A stretch of DNA of 64,000 nucleotides, from contig JAVBYI010000023.1 of the NCBI GenBank assembly GCA_030824115.1, positions 124,001-188,000 on the forward strand, read 5' to 3'. Origin of the DNA: Rhodocyclaceae bacterium. Its GTDB lineage: Bacteria > Pseudomonadota > Gammaproteobacteria > Burkholderiales > Rhodocyclaceae. This document shows, one piece after another, positions 56,496 to 64,000 of this stretch. The notes under the pieces are model-generated. The model worked only from the letters and a program-made list of their open reading frames with translations. It was not told the DNA's origin and did not search any database. Each line of letters opens with the position of its first letter. The first letter of the stretch is position 1. The position numbers and the translations under genes were made by a program.

Positions 56496-58756
56496 ACGCC
56501 CCCGCCACTCCAAAATACGCCGCCTACGTTTGTTCCGGCTGCGGCATCGGCGACAAGCTCAATATCGCCGCGCTGGAAAAGGTCGCCACCAAGGAAGGCA
56601 AGATGGCCTTGGTGAAAACCCACGAATTCCTCTGCAATGCCGCAGGCGTGCAGATGATTCGTGACGACATCGCCAACGAGGGCGTTACCCACCTCTGTAT
56701 CGCTGCCTGCTCGCGTCGCGCCAAGACCGAAGCCTTCCAGTTCGCTGGCGCCGCCATGTCGCGCGCCAACCTGCGCGAAGGCGTGCTGTGGGTCGTCGCC
56801 GAAGGTTCCGAGCATGACGAAGTGCGCCAGGAAATGGCCGAGGACTACGTCCGCATGGGCTGTGCCGAAGTCAAGAAGATGAAGGCACCTGCCGGCAACG
56901 TCAAGGAAGCTTCCAGCAAGAAGATTCTCGTCGTCGGTGGTGGCATGTCCGGCATGACCGCGGCCCTCGCCGCAGCCGATGCCGGCTACGAAGTCGTGCT
57001 GGTCGAGAAGACCGGCACCCTCGGCGGCTTCGCCAACAATCTTTACAAGCGCGTGCCCTTCAACGGCCCGTATGCCGAGCCGCAAGAAGTCGGCGCTGGC
57101 GAGACGGCCGCCAAGGTCACTGGCAATAGCAAGATCAAGGTCTACCTGAACTCGACGGTCACCGAGACCGCCGGTGCGCCCGGCCGCTTCGCCGTCAAGA
57201 TCGCCGCCGAATCGGGCAGCATCAGCGAAGAGATTTGCGGTGCCATCGTCCAGGCCACCGGCTTCACCACCTACCCGCTCGACAAGTTGCCCGAACTGGG
57301 TGGTGGTCAAGCCAACGTGGTGGACCAGGTCGGTCTCGAAGCCATTGCCAAGCAAGCCAACGGCGGCGCGATCAAGCGTGCCGATGGCAAGGAAGTCAAG
57401 AGCGTCGTGTTCGTCCAGTGTGCCGGTCAGCGCGGCCACGGTGGCAACGGCAGCGGCGAGCATCTCGACTACTGCTCCGGCCATTGCTGCGCCACCAGCA
57501 TCAAGCAGGCGATGTACTTCAAGGATCAGAACCCCGATGTCGACACGGTCGTGATGTATCAGGACCTGCGCGTGCCGGGCATGGGCGAAGACTTCTACCG
57601 CAGCGCCCAGCAGAAGGGCGTGATCTTCACCAAGGCCAAGGTTAACTCGGTCAAGGGTGGCGATAGCTGCCAGGTGGGCTTCAAGGATCTGATCCTCGAT
57701 GAAGACGTCACTGCCGATGCCGACCTCGTCGTACTGGCCACCGGTCAGGTACCGGTCGCCGGCGTCAATCTCGACGAGTGGACCACCACGGTCACCGCCG
57801 CCGAGAGTGGCGACGAAGAAGCCAAGGCCAAGAAGTCCGCGCTGCAAAAGATTTCCGTGCTCAACCTGAACTACCGTCAGGGTCCGGATGTTCCGCAGTT
57901 CAAGTATGGCTTCGCCGACTCGCACTTCATCTGCTTCCCCTACGAGACGCGCCGCACCGGCATCTACGCCGCCGGTCCGACGCGCCGGCCGATGGACATG
58001 TTCCAGGCCACGGAAGACGCCACCGGCGCCGTGCTAAAAGCGATTCAGGCGGTCGAGAACGTCGAGAAGGGCCGCGCCGCCCACCCGCGCGCCTGGGACT
58101 TGTCTTTCCCCAGCGCCCGTCTCGAAGGCTGTACGCAGTGCAAGCGTTGTACGGTCGAGTGCCCCTTCGGTGCCATCGATGAAGACGAAAAACGCTTCCC
58201 GGTGTTCAACGAAGAGCGCTGCCGCCGTTGCGGCACCTGCATGGGCGCCTGCCCGGTGCGCGTCATCTCCTTCGAGAACTACAGCTGCGACACCGTCGGC
58301 ATGCAGGTCAAGGCCGTCAATGTGCCGGACGAGTTCGAAGAGAAGCCACGCATCCTGATCCTCGCCTGCGAGAACGACGCCTACCCGGCGCTCGACATGG
58401 CCGGTCTGCAGCGCATGACCTACTCGGCTTTCGTCCGTGCGATTCCGGTGCGCTGCCTCGGCTCGGTCAACACCATCTGGATCACTGACGCGCTGAACTC
58501 CGGTTACGACGGCGTGATGATGATGGGCTGCAAGAAGGGCGACGACTACCAGTGCCACTTCGTCAAGGGCTCGGAGATGGCCTTCTACCGCATGAGCAAG
58601 ATCGGCGATACGCTGAAGCAGCTCGGCCTGGAAGAAGAACGCGTCCAAACGCAGGAGGTGGCCATCACCGACAGCGCCCGCGTGGTCAAGCTGATCAACG
58701 AGTATGTCGAACAGCTCAATGAAATGGGCCCGTCGCCAATGAAGGGCTTCGGCTAA
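56492..58756 (+). CDS. qmoB: QmoB, HdrA/MvhD-like flavoprotein with ferredoxin domains
   Basis: 754 aa. An N-terminal Cys-containing domain (AYVCSGCGIGDKLN) precedes the FAD domain (ILVVGGGMSGMTAALAAAD). Fe-S segments: CSGHCCATSIKQAM, then two [4Fe-4S] ferredoxin motifs CTQCKRCTVECPFGA and CRRCGTCMGACP, and a C-terminal MvhD-like domain (RILILACENDAYPALD...MGCKKGDDYQC). Residues 200-206 (VGAGETA) are from a dispersed-repeat copy in the variable part of the FAD domain. Overlaps qmoA; hdrC starts 9 bp later. Confidence 0.93.
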   Translation: MNAPATPKYAAYVCSGCGIGDKLNIAALEKVATKEGKMALVKTHEFLCNAAGVQMIRDDIANEGVTHLCIAACSRRAKTEAFQFAGAAMSRANLREGVLWVVAEGSEHDEVRQEMAEDYVRMGCAEVKKMKAPAGNVKEASSKKILVVGGGMSGMTAALAAADAGYEVVLVEKTGTLGGFANNLYKRVPFNGPYAEPQEVGAGETAAKVTGNSKIKVYLNSTVTETAGAPGRFAVKIAAESGSISEEICGAIVQATGFTTYPLDKLPELGGGQANVVDQVGLEAIAKQANGGAIKRADGKEVKSVVFVQCAGQRGHGGNGSGEHLDYCSGHCCATSIKQAMYFKDQNPDVDTVVMYQDLRVPGMGEDFYRSAQQKGVIFTKAKVNSVKGGDSCQVGFKDLILDEDVTADADLVVLATGQVPVAGVNLDEWTTTVTAAESGDEEAKAKKSALQKISVLNLNYRQGPDVPQFKYGFADSHFICFPYETRRTGIYAAGPTRRPMDMFQATEDATGAVLKAIQAVENVEKGRAAHPRAWDLSFPSARLEGCTQCKRCTVECPFGAIDEDEKRFPVFNEERCRRCGTCMGACPVRVISFENYSCDTVGMQVKAVNVPDEFEEKPRILILACENDAYPALDMAGLQRMTYSAFVRAIPVRCLGSVNTIWITDALNSGYDGVMMMGCKKGDDYQCHFVKGSEMAFYRMSKIGDTLKQLGLEEERVQTQEVAITDSARVVKLINEYVEQLNEMGPSPMKGFG
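57089..57109 (+). repeat. Dispersed 21-bp repeat copy 13 (in qmoB)
   Basis: GTCGGCGCTGGC + GAGACGGCC; VGAGETA. Confidence 0.9.
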
Positions 58757-58765
58757 GAGGAGCGC

Positions 58766-59395
58766 ATGACGATGACTACTGCCAACCAACAAGTCCAGGC
58801 CAAGTACAAGAACAACTTCCTCAAGGAAGTCGAGGCCAATATCGAAGACGGCCACATGGTCAAGATGTGCATGCAGTGCGGCGTCTGTGCCGGCTCCTGC
58901 CCGCTCGGCCCGGCCTGGGAGCATTCGCCCCAGAAGATCTTCATGATGATTCGCGCCGGCAAGCGCGAGGAAGTGCTGTCCTCCGATTCGATGTGGATGT
59001 GCACCTCCTGCTACAACTGCATCGTGCGCTGCCCGCGCAAGTTGCCGATCACGCACATCATGCACGGTCTGGCCAACTACTCGCACCGCCTCGGCCTCGC
59101 CCCGCAAGGCCAGCCGACGCGCGAGATCGCCAAGCTGTTCTGGAACAACATCATCAAGACCGGGCGCGTCAATGAACTGACCTTCTCGCTGGCGATGTAT
59201 TTCAAGGACGGCTTCGCCCAGGGCATCAAGAATGCCATGGCGATGCAAGGTGTCGGTCTTGGTCTGGTCAAGGCCAAGCGCCTCAACCCGATGGAAATTC
59301 TCGGCGGCCATTCCTGCAGCGACAAGAGCGGCATCCACAAGATGATCGCCAAAGCGCGCGAGATCGAAGACCGCCGCAAGGGCTTCGCCCAATAA
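58766..59395 (+). CDS. hdrC: HdrC-like iron-sulfur subunit
   Basis: 209 aa with two [4Fe-4S] motifs, CMQCGVCAGSCPLGP and CTSCYNCIVRCPRK, in the HdrC arrangement. It replaces the N-terminal half of the membrane QmoC found in classical sulfate reducers; no membrane helices are present. Links QmoAB to HdrB. A second in-frame start is at the nearby ATG (MTTANQ). Confidence 0.92.
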   Translation: MTMTTANQQVQAKYKNNFLKEVEANIEDGHMVKMCMQCGVCAGSCPLGPAWEHSPQKIFMMIRAGKREEVLSSDSMWMCTSCYNCIVRCPRKLPITHIMHGLANYSHRLGLAPQGQPTREIAKLFWNNIIKTGRVNELTFSLAMYFKDGFAQGIKNAMAMQGVGLGLVKAKRLNPMEILGGHSCSDKSGIHKMIAKAREIEDRRKGFAQ

Positions 59396-59414
59396 GCCCA
59401 GAGGAGACGAACGA

Positions 59415-60311
59415 ATGTCGAAGAAGCAATATGCGTTTTACCCCGGCTGCTCGTCGCAGGCCAAGGCGTCGGCCGACAACTTTGTCCGCTCGATTGATGT
59501 CGTCTGCGAGAAGCTTGACGTCCAGCTGAACGAGATTCCCGACTGGAACTGCTGCGGCGCCTCGATCGGCTACGGCGAAGGTGGCGAACTGCCCCGTCTG
59601 GCCCTCTCAGCCCGCAACCTTGCCCTGTCCGAGCAGAACTTCGCCGGCCAGGACATGGTCTCGGTCTGCCCCGCCTGCTGGCTCGCCTCGCGCGAGACCG
59701 CCGAGCGCCTGCACGAATCGAACAGTTTGCTGGCCGAAACCAACGAAGCGCTGAAAGAAGCCGGCCTCACCTTCAAGGGTGAAGTCAAGGCGCGTCACTT
59801 CGTCGAAGTGCTGATCGAGGACATCGGTTGGGACAAGATGAAGTCGCAAGTGGTCAAGCCGCTCGACGGTCTCAAGTTCGCCGGCTACGTCGGTTGCCAG
59901 ACCAACCGTCCGTTTGGCATCGTCGGCGAGTCCTTCGAAAACCCCAAGTACCTCGACAAGATGATCGAGACCTGTGGTGCCGAAGCCGTGGCCTACGACC
60001 AGAAAGTCACCTGCTGCGGCGGTGCGCTGGCCTTCTCCGAGCCGGACAAGGCACAGAAGCAGATTCGCGACATCGTTGAATCAGCTTACGACCACGGCGC
60101 CGACATGATCGTCACGCCCTGCCAGTTGTGCCAGGCCAACGTCGAGATTTACCAGTCCGAGATCAACAAGAAACAGGGTACCAAGTTCAACATGCCCGTC
60201 GTCTACTACTCGCAACTGATGACACTCGCCTACGGCGGCACCGCCCGGCAGGCCGGCCTCGACGGCCAGTTGATCAAAGCCGAGAAGCTCGAAAAGATCG
60301 CCGGCAAGTAA
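59415..60311 (+). CDS. hdrB: HdrB-like CCG-domain subunit
   Basis: 298 aa with both CCG domains intact: FYPGCSSQ...NCCGAS...CPACW, and YVGCQTNR...TCCGGAL...CQLCQ. Each set binds a non-cubane [4Fe-4S] cluster in methanogen HdrB, which works on heterodisulfides. With HdrC it forms the membrane-free replacement of QmoC seen in some sulfur oxidisers and Gram-positive sulfate reducers; the electron partner is unknown. Last gene of the Qmo operon, with a strong terminator 35 bp after the stop. Confidence 0.92.
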   Translation: MSKKQYAFYPGCSSQAKASADNFVRSIDVVCEKLDVQLNEIPDWNCCGASIGYGEGGELPRLALSARNLALSEQNFAGQDMVSVCPACWLASRETAERLHESNSLLAETNEALKEAGLTFKGEVKARHFVEVLIEDIGWDKMKSQVVKPLDGLKFAGYVGCQTNRPFGIVGESFENPKYLDKMIETCGAEAVAYDQKVTCCGGALAFSEPDKAQKQIRDIVESAYDHGADMIVTPCQLCQANVEIYQSEINKKQGTKFNMPVVYYSQLMTLAYGGTARQAGLDGQLIKAEKLEKIAGK

Positions 60312-60345
60312 GCAGGAACGCATCAAAGGGGCCAAAGGGGATAGG

Positions 60346-60381
60346 CGGCCGGCGCAGTTTGACTGCGCCGGCCGTTTTTTT
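60346..60381 (+). terminator. Strong intrinsic terminator of the qmo-hdr operon
   Basis: Stem CGGCCGGCGCAG / CTGCGCCGGCCG (60346-60357 with 60363-60374), loop TTTGA, then seven T. Confidence 0.93.
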
Positions 60382-60405
60382 CATTGCTATACTTCGTGCC
60401 ATCGT

Positions 60406-60481
60406 GGGGGGGTAGCTCAGCTGGGAGAGCGCCTGGTTCGCAATCAGGAGGTCGTGAGTTCGATCCTCATCCTCTCCACCA
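60406..60481 (+). tRNA. tRNA-Ala (anticodon CGC)
   Basis: 76 nt with an encoded CCA. Acceptor GGGGGGG/CCTCTCC (with wobbles), D arm GCTC-AGCTGGGA-GAGC, anticodon stem CCTGG/TCAGG with loop TTCGCAA, T arm GTGAG-TTCGATC-CTCAT. The G3-U70 pair, the alanine identity element, is present. A TATACT -10 lies 12 nt upstream, but the -35 region falls in the preceding terminator, so its promoter is incomplete. The 3' end borders the atypical region 60482-64000. Confidence 0.95.
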
Positions 60482-60506
60482 TAAAAAGGTCTGATACAGA
60501 CCACCC

Positions 60507-60568
60507 TGTGTCTAGTGGCATAAGCGTTCCGCTCCGGAACGCTTATGCCACCGAAACTAGACGGCACA
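60507..60568. repeat. 62-bp palindromic element, possibly joined insertion-sequence ends
   Basis: Perfect 16-bp arms GTGGCATAAGCGTTCC (60515-60530) and their complement (60536-60551) around a 5-nt loop. Outside them both ends read TGTG...TCTAG inward (with an 8-nt extra stretch on the right arm), i.e. outer TG/CA termini like an IS with its centre lost. 25 bp after the tRNA. Confidence 0.6.
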
Positions 60569-60825
60569 GTTATGCATGCGGCAGAACAGTCGTCTCCAAG
60601 GTACCTAAGCGGTTGGTCTGGATATTCATCGGACCTCACCTCGGCCAAAATGGCCGTTCGACTAATCGGTAGAGAATCTCCGCAATGTGTCGATCACCTT
60701 CCGTTCGGCCCGACGCTTTGGCGACAAATCGCCGTTATTATGAACAGCCGGTAGTTTCGTAATGAGAGTTTAGCTGCATGGTTGCTCAGCCTAGCTAGCC
60801 GTATACAAACTGCACTGCCCGGTTA

Positions 60826-61170
60826 GTGCGCACGTCCGCAGGTTCTGGACTGGAGCGCACCACTAACCTACCGAGCGTCATTGTCGTCGACAGGCAGCGC
60901 CTCATCCGGCTTGCCACCCAATATGGCCTCCCTTTGCCAGTTGAGGCCGCTACTGCACTGTCACTGCTGGAAAACGCGCTACAGCTAGTGTTCAACTCCA
61001 CACGTTTAGCAACGCCCGCGTCACCATCTCGAATAACGGCGGCGCAGCGCCACCTCCAGGCGCTTTCAAACGAAATTCGGCCGTTCGCAATAACGAAACC
61101 GCAGGTTGGAACCTGTTCAAAAAACCCAACAATCAGAATCAAAAGCCCCTTTGTAATCGTACAGTTATAA
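60826..61170 (+). CDS. Doubtful small ORF (GTG start)
   Basis: 114 codons. The segment RQRLIRLATQYGLPLPVEAATALSLLENALQLV reads like amphipathic helices, more protein-like than the overlapping minus-strand frame (60795-61142). No ribosome site, no recognised domain, and the C-terminal third looks random. It may be a decayed gene. The rest of 60482-61227 holds the 62-bp palindrome and nothing else I can identify. Confidence 0.25.
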   Translation: MRTSAGSGLERTTNLPSVIVVDRQRLIRLATQYGLPLPVEAATALSLLENALQLVFNSTRLATPASPSRITAAQRHLQALSNEIRPFAITKPQVGTCSKNPTIRIKSPFVIVQL

Positions 61171-61197
61171 TTAACAGATATCTTTCTGCCGTACTAT

Positions 61198-61215
61198 AGA
61201 GGTACATTGACCTCT
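61198..61215. promoter_or_regulatory. Small inverted repeat, possible operator
   Basis: AGAGGT-ACATTG-ACCTCT ending 12 nt before the ATG of the gene at 61228. It would cover the ribosome-binding or transcription-start region, as operators of autoregulated small operons often do. Confidence 0.3.
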
Positions 61216-61227
61216 TCCTAATTTCGC

Positions 61228-61860
61228 ATGCCAAACGTAATTTCACACGCACAACCCAAGTCAATTCACACCAAGGCTCTGTCGTCAGTGAAAGGGCGCG
61301 CCAAACACAATACGATGGAGGTGGCATCGTACAAATCCAATCGAGAAATCGAGCAGGCATCCGTTTATGGGGCACTAGAAGCACTAGGTGTCACGATAGA
61401 GTCGTCTGACCGTCTGGTTATCGTAGGCTTGCGAAAGCTCGCCCGCAAAACATCCCCGCAAAAAATGTTCAACTTCACTGCTGCAGTTGTCGGGTCGAGC
61501 TACCACGGTAAGAAGCGACTTTTATGGGAACATGAAACCAAAAGACATCTGATCCCTCATAGCCGCCCGTCTATACAAGATCAACAAGCAGAAACAGCAG
61601 CAGATGTGGGAGTACAGGGTGAACTATGGGAACTGCGCACAATTGTTGGTGTTCTAAAAGTCCTGCTGGATGAGACTACTTTTGAGAATCTTGTGGCAGA
61701 ACAAACCGATCCGCGCCTTACAAAGACGATTGAGAGTCAGCTGGAAATATTCAGGAGACTTAATCGCATCGAGAAGAACAACCACATCAGGTCGCTGAAG
61801 GAACGCTACCACCATCTTAAATATGAGAAGGGTCTTGGCTTTGTCGAGATAACTGAGTAA
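61228..61860 (+). CDS. Unknown protein, first of a two-gene unit
   Basis: 210 aa. The N-terminal 40 residues are basic and polar; then YGALEALGVTIESSDRLVIVGLRKLARK, and a long charged C-terminal helix region (ESQLEIFRRLNRIEKNNHIRSLKERYHHLKYEKG), probably coiled coil. No signal peptide, membrane helix or known domain. Its DNA is poorer in GC than the chromosome to the left, which fits acquired DNA. 22 bp before the next gene. Function unknown. Confidence 0.6.
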   Translation: MPNVISHAQPKSIHTKALSSVKGRAKHNTMEVASYKSNREIEQASVYGALEALGVTIESSDRLVIVGLRKLARKTSPQKMFNFTAAVVGSSYHGKKRLLWEHETKRHLIPHSRPSIQDQQAETAADVGVQGELWELRTIVGVLKVLLDETTFENLVAEQTDPRLTKTIESQLEIFRRLNRIEKNNHIRSLKERYHHLKYEKGLGFVEITE

Positions 61861-61882
61861 TTTAACTGTACGGTAGTAACGC

Positions 61883-62194
61883 ATGGCACCCACAACACCA
61901 ACACAAGTGCTTGGTGGTCATGCTCCGACCCAATATGCAGCACTTTCGCTGTCGGATAAAAATGAGGTCGATACCAATATCATCCCCAAGTTGGATGCGA
62001 TACTGAAACATTCAGCCTGCAAGCCCCGTAAAAGCAAGCTTGAAGAAGGGGTTTACGACTACACCCATCATTTCGTCAACGCCCGATTCGAAATCGTTAT
62101 TGATACGAAGTTAAAAGGCAAACCGATTATCTATTTGCTGAACAGATTTCCAATGGTGACCAATGTGATCAACTATTCCGAGCGCCATCTGTGA
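61883..62194 (+). CDS. Unknown small protein, second of a two-gene unit
   Basis: 103 aa. LSDKNEVDTNIIPKLDAILKHSACKP, then a strand-rich part EGVYDYTHHFVNARFEIVIDTKLKGKPIIYLLNRFP. The size and beta-rich C-terminal half are compatible with a RelE/ParE-like toxin or a small DNA-binding protein, but no motif proves this. Low GC like its partner. Confidence 0.55.
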   Translation: MAPTTPTQVLGGHAPTQYAALSLSDKNEVDTNIIPKLDAILKHSACKPRKSKLEEGVYDYTHHFVNARFEIVIDTKLKGKPIIYLLNRFPMVTNVINYSERHL

Positions 62195-62582
62195 TGATCC
62201 CCCACCCCTTGCCTAGTTCACCTTTCGCTTATCCTCGACGACAGCCCGTGAAATTACGACAACATCTCTGAGTTGACCGTACCTACATAAGCGCAAAACA
62301 TATTCGGATGATCGGGCGCTTGCTTCGATACAAAGATTGGCGACAACTGATTTAGTAAGTCAGAGAACACACCTGCTCACCATAGAATCGTCGCTATTTG
62401 GTTGCCGCTACCATTCATTCTCGACATTATCGAATCTGGTGCTTAAATAGATTTAGTGAAGGCTACCGTCGGCGTCTTCGCTACTCGCGATACCAGTATA
62501 GATGCCAAGACGTTGGTAGCCTTTCAGTCACTTAAGCGGTAATGATGGCTAACTGTCAGATCAAGTCTGAAGTTCTACACAC
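62195..62582. other. Gene-free stretch with an imperfect hairpin near its right end
   Basis: No gene seen. An imperfect inverted repeat spans about 62457-62526: GAAGGCTACC...CGTCTT on the left pairs with AAGACG...GGTAGCCTTTC on the right across a 28-nt centre. It lies about 57 bp past the hlyD stop, so it may end that transcript, though it lacks a T-run. Confidence 0.45.
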
Positions 62583-63965
62583 CTACCGCTCCCGCCCGGC
62601 CTCATGAGTCACCTTGCGTACCGGTGAAAGCAGATACTCAAGTACTGTACGTGTTCCCAGATGGATTTCGGCTGCCACTTGCATGCCAGGTGATAGTCGA
62701 TAGCGGTTGCCGTCATTTTCCAGGTAGGGTGTCTTAAGGGCTACCAGCGTTCGATAGCCGACCGTCTGCGTTGGCGGTTCTCCTGCATTTCCTTGTGTTG
62801 ATCGTTTCACATTGGGGTCGCCGCCTTCCGTCGCATCAGGACTGATATGCGTTACCTCGCCTTCGCCCATGCCATATTGCTGGAAGGGGTAGGTCACGAA
62901 CTTGATCTTCGCCTTATGTCCTTCCTGGACAAAGCCGGCATCCAGGTTTGCCACCCAGACCTCGGCTTGCATCGGTTCGTCCTGCGGGATCAGCGTCATC
63001 AGAATCGTGCCGGGCTGCACCACGGTTCCGCGCGTATGAGTCGCCAGATCCTTGATGATGCCTGCCTGTGGTGCCTTCAGTTCCAGCAAACCATGGCGAT
63101 GGTTCTGCTTATCCATATCCTGGGATAACTTGTGCACCTGTGCTTCTACGTCTATCCGGTCAGTTGCGAGTTGCTGACGGTAGTTCGAAGTGATCTGCGC
63201 GATCCGCTTCCTTGATTGCTCAATCGCAGCCTTGAGACTTTCGACGGTATGTTTTTGCGCCGCAAGCTCCTGTTCAACTTCAATCCGCGCCCGGGTCTTG
63301 TCCAACGCCATCAGTCGACCGGCAAACCCCTCCGTCTTCAACTGAACCCATCCAGCTTCCTGATCCTTGACGATCGGCAGGGTATTGGCGAGTTTTTTCT
63401 CCTGCTGCAAGGCGGCGCGGTAGTCCTGTTCAGCCTTTTCCAGAAGAGCACGCTCGGCACCCAACGCATCCTGGTAAGCTTGCTTGCGGGCCAGAGCCTG
63501 CGCTTCCACCTGAGCGTAGAGACCTGGCAGGTCGTCCTTCTGTCGTTGCATTGGCTTGCCGGTAAGTTCGGCATCGATGCGGCGCAACGCCAGCCGCTTG
63601 ATGGCAATGTCGTTCTCGATCTGGCGGCTGTCCGCATCGGACACATGCCGATCCATGCGAACGAGCACCTGACCTTCCTTGACGGCGTCGCCTTCCCGGA
63701 CCAGCAGTTCTGCAACGATGCCTGATTCGGCCGGCTGGATGACCTTCAGATAGCTGACCGGCACCAGCTTGCCTTGAGCCACGGCAATGATGTCGAGCCG
63801 TCCGAAAGTTGCCCATAGCAGCAGCACTGCCAGCAGACCCAGCACGATGCGCAACACCAGCCGCGGAAGCGGCGATGGTGCTGCCGTCTGTAGCTTGAGA
63901 ATCGGTGGGCTGAAATCCTCGGGCGGCGCTGTCAGCCCGAGAAGACGCTCTTGCATTGTCGTCAT
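62583..63965 (-). CDS. HlyD-family type I secretion membrane-fusion protein
   Basis: 460 aa. A cytoplasmic N-terminus, one TM (about 35-57, LVLRIVLGLLAVLLLWATFG), barrel-sandwich half VSYLKVIQPAESGIVAELLVREGDAVKEGQVLVRMD, a long helical hairpin (about 110-300) and the closing lipoyl half LELKAPQAGIIKDLATHTRGTVVQPG. C-terminal RLSPGMQVAAEIHLGTRTVLEYLLSPVR is the HlyD signature. It bridges the ABC exporter and a TolC-like channel for a large substrate (often RTX) not seen here. An upstream ABC-transporter gene probably ends just before it. Confidence 0.93.
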   Translation of the reverse strand: MTTMQERLLGLTAPPEDFSPPILKLQTAAPSPLPRLVLRIVLGLLAVLLLWATFGRLDIIAVAQGKLVPVSYLKVIQPAESGIVAELLVREGDAVKEGQVLVRMDRHVSDADSRQIENDIAIKRLALRRIDAELTGKPMQRQKDDLPGLYAQVEAQALARKQAYQDALGAERALLEKAEQDYRAALQQEKKLANTLPIVKDQEAGWVQLKTEGFAGRLMALDKTRARIEVEQELAAQKHTVESLKAAIEQSRKRIAQITSNYRQQLATDRIDVEAQVHKLSQDMDKQNHRHGLLELKAPQAGIIKDLATHTRGTVVQPGTILMTLIPQDEPMQAEVWVANLDAGFVQEGHKAKIKFVTYPFQQYGMGEGEVTHISPDATEGGDPNVKRSTQGNAGEPPTQTVGYRTLVALKTPYLENDGNRYRLSPGMQVAAEIHLGTRTVLEYLLSPVRKVTHEAGRER

Positions 63966-63971
63966 GGCGTT

Positions 63972-64000
63972 CTACCCTAGCCTGGCCACGCCTTCCTGCA
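63972..64000 (-). CDS. 3' end of an upstream gene, probably the T1SS ABC transporter (partial)
   Basis: Only eight codons before the TAG stop are present (QEGVARLG); 6 bp ahead of the hlyD ATG. The close spacing suggests the exporter ATPase, as in most hlyB-hlyD pairs. Confidence 0.35.

Noticed and set aside
56243..59392. Two long minus-strand frames opposite qmoAB and hdrC
   Set aside because: Antisense shadows of the Qmo-Hdr genes, rich in Val/Ala/His from reversed GC-rich codons.
62457..62526. Integron attC site
   Set aside because: The right arm lacks GTTRRRY and the left lacks RYYYAAC; no integrase nearby.

Overview
The window looks like a chromosomal segment of a GC-rich betaproteobacterium, most likely a sulfur-oxidising member of the Rhodocyclales or Sulfuritalea/Sterolibacterium-type lineages. 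This rests on conserved gene neighbourhoods (tsaE-amiC-ribF-ileS-lspA-slpA-ispH; rpsP-rimM-trmD-rplS; ilvI-ilvH-ilvC-pssA-leuA; ECF sigma-DUF3619-DUF3106-RDD; lptFG/pepA-holC-valS; xseB-ispA-dxs-folE2 beside a Rieske oxygenase) and on a sulfite-oxidation locus. Species assignment is inference; no search was possible.

Layout. 1-9.8 kb: the end of a TonB-like protein, the ispH-to-tsaE operon on the minus strand, divergent queG, a rhodanese and a small SpoIIAA-like protein. 9.8-22.1 kb: a more variable block with a sensory adenylate cyclase, a secreted Ig-like protein, a secreted protein that appears to join an aerolysin-like pore-forming region to two betagamma-crystallin motifs, a formyltransferase-like enzyme, a TAXI binding protein, an orphan TPR-secretin, a pentapeptide-repeat protein, and, on the other strand, an ABC-type binding protein coupled to an unusual sensor-MFS fusion. 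22.1-45.8 kb: housekeeping genes (isoprenoid synthesis, FolE2, the ribosomal/tRNA-modification operon, branched-chain amino acids, LPS export, aminopeptidase, DNA polymerase chi, ValS).

45.8-60.4 kb is the sulfur region. It holds a FadL-type porin, DsrE2 and TusA sulfur carriers, the SoeABC membrane-bound sulfite dehydrogenase, and QmoA-QmoB-HdrC-HdrB, the electron-transfer module usually paired with APS reductase. Together these suggest that cytoplasmic sulfite can be oxidised directly (Soe) or through APS (Qmo/Hdr; aprAB is not in the window), with electrons going to quinone. The block ends in a strong terminator and a tRNA-Ala(CGC). Beyond the tRNA (60.5-64 kb) the sequence is lower in GC, gene-poor and rich in unknown genes, with a 62-bp palindrome, an unknown two-gene unit and part of a type I secretion system. 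It may be an island at the tRNA.

The most striking signal is a dispersed ~21-bp element (core GTCGGCGCTGGC followed by RRGACGGCR, often preceded by an A-run), found 13 times between 0.67 and 57.1 kb on both strands. Ten copies lie inside conserved genes. In eight of those it is read in one frame as V-G-A-G/D-E/G-T-A, although all six frames are free of stops. I do not know of a description of it. It could be an uptake/recombination signal, a tiny mobile element, or a chromosome-organising motif.
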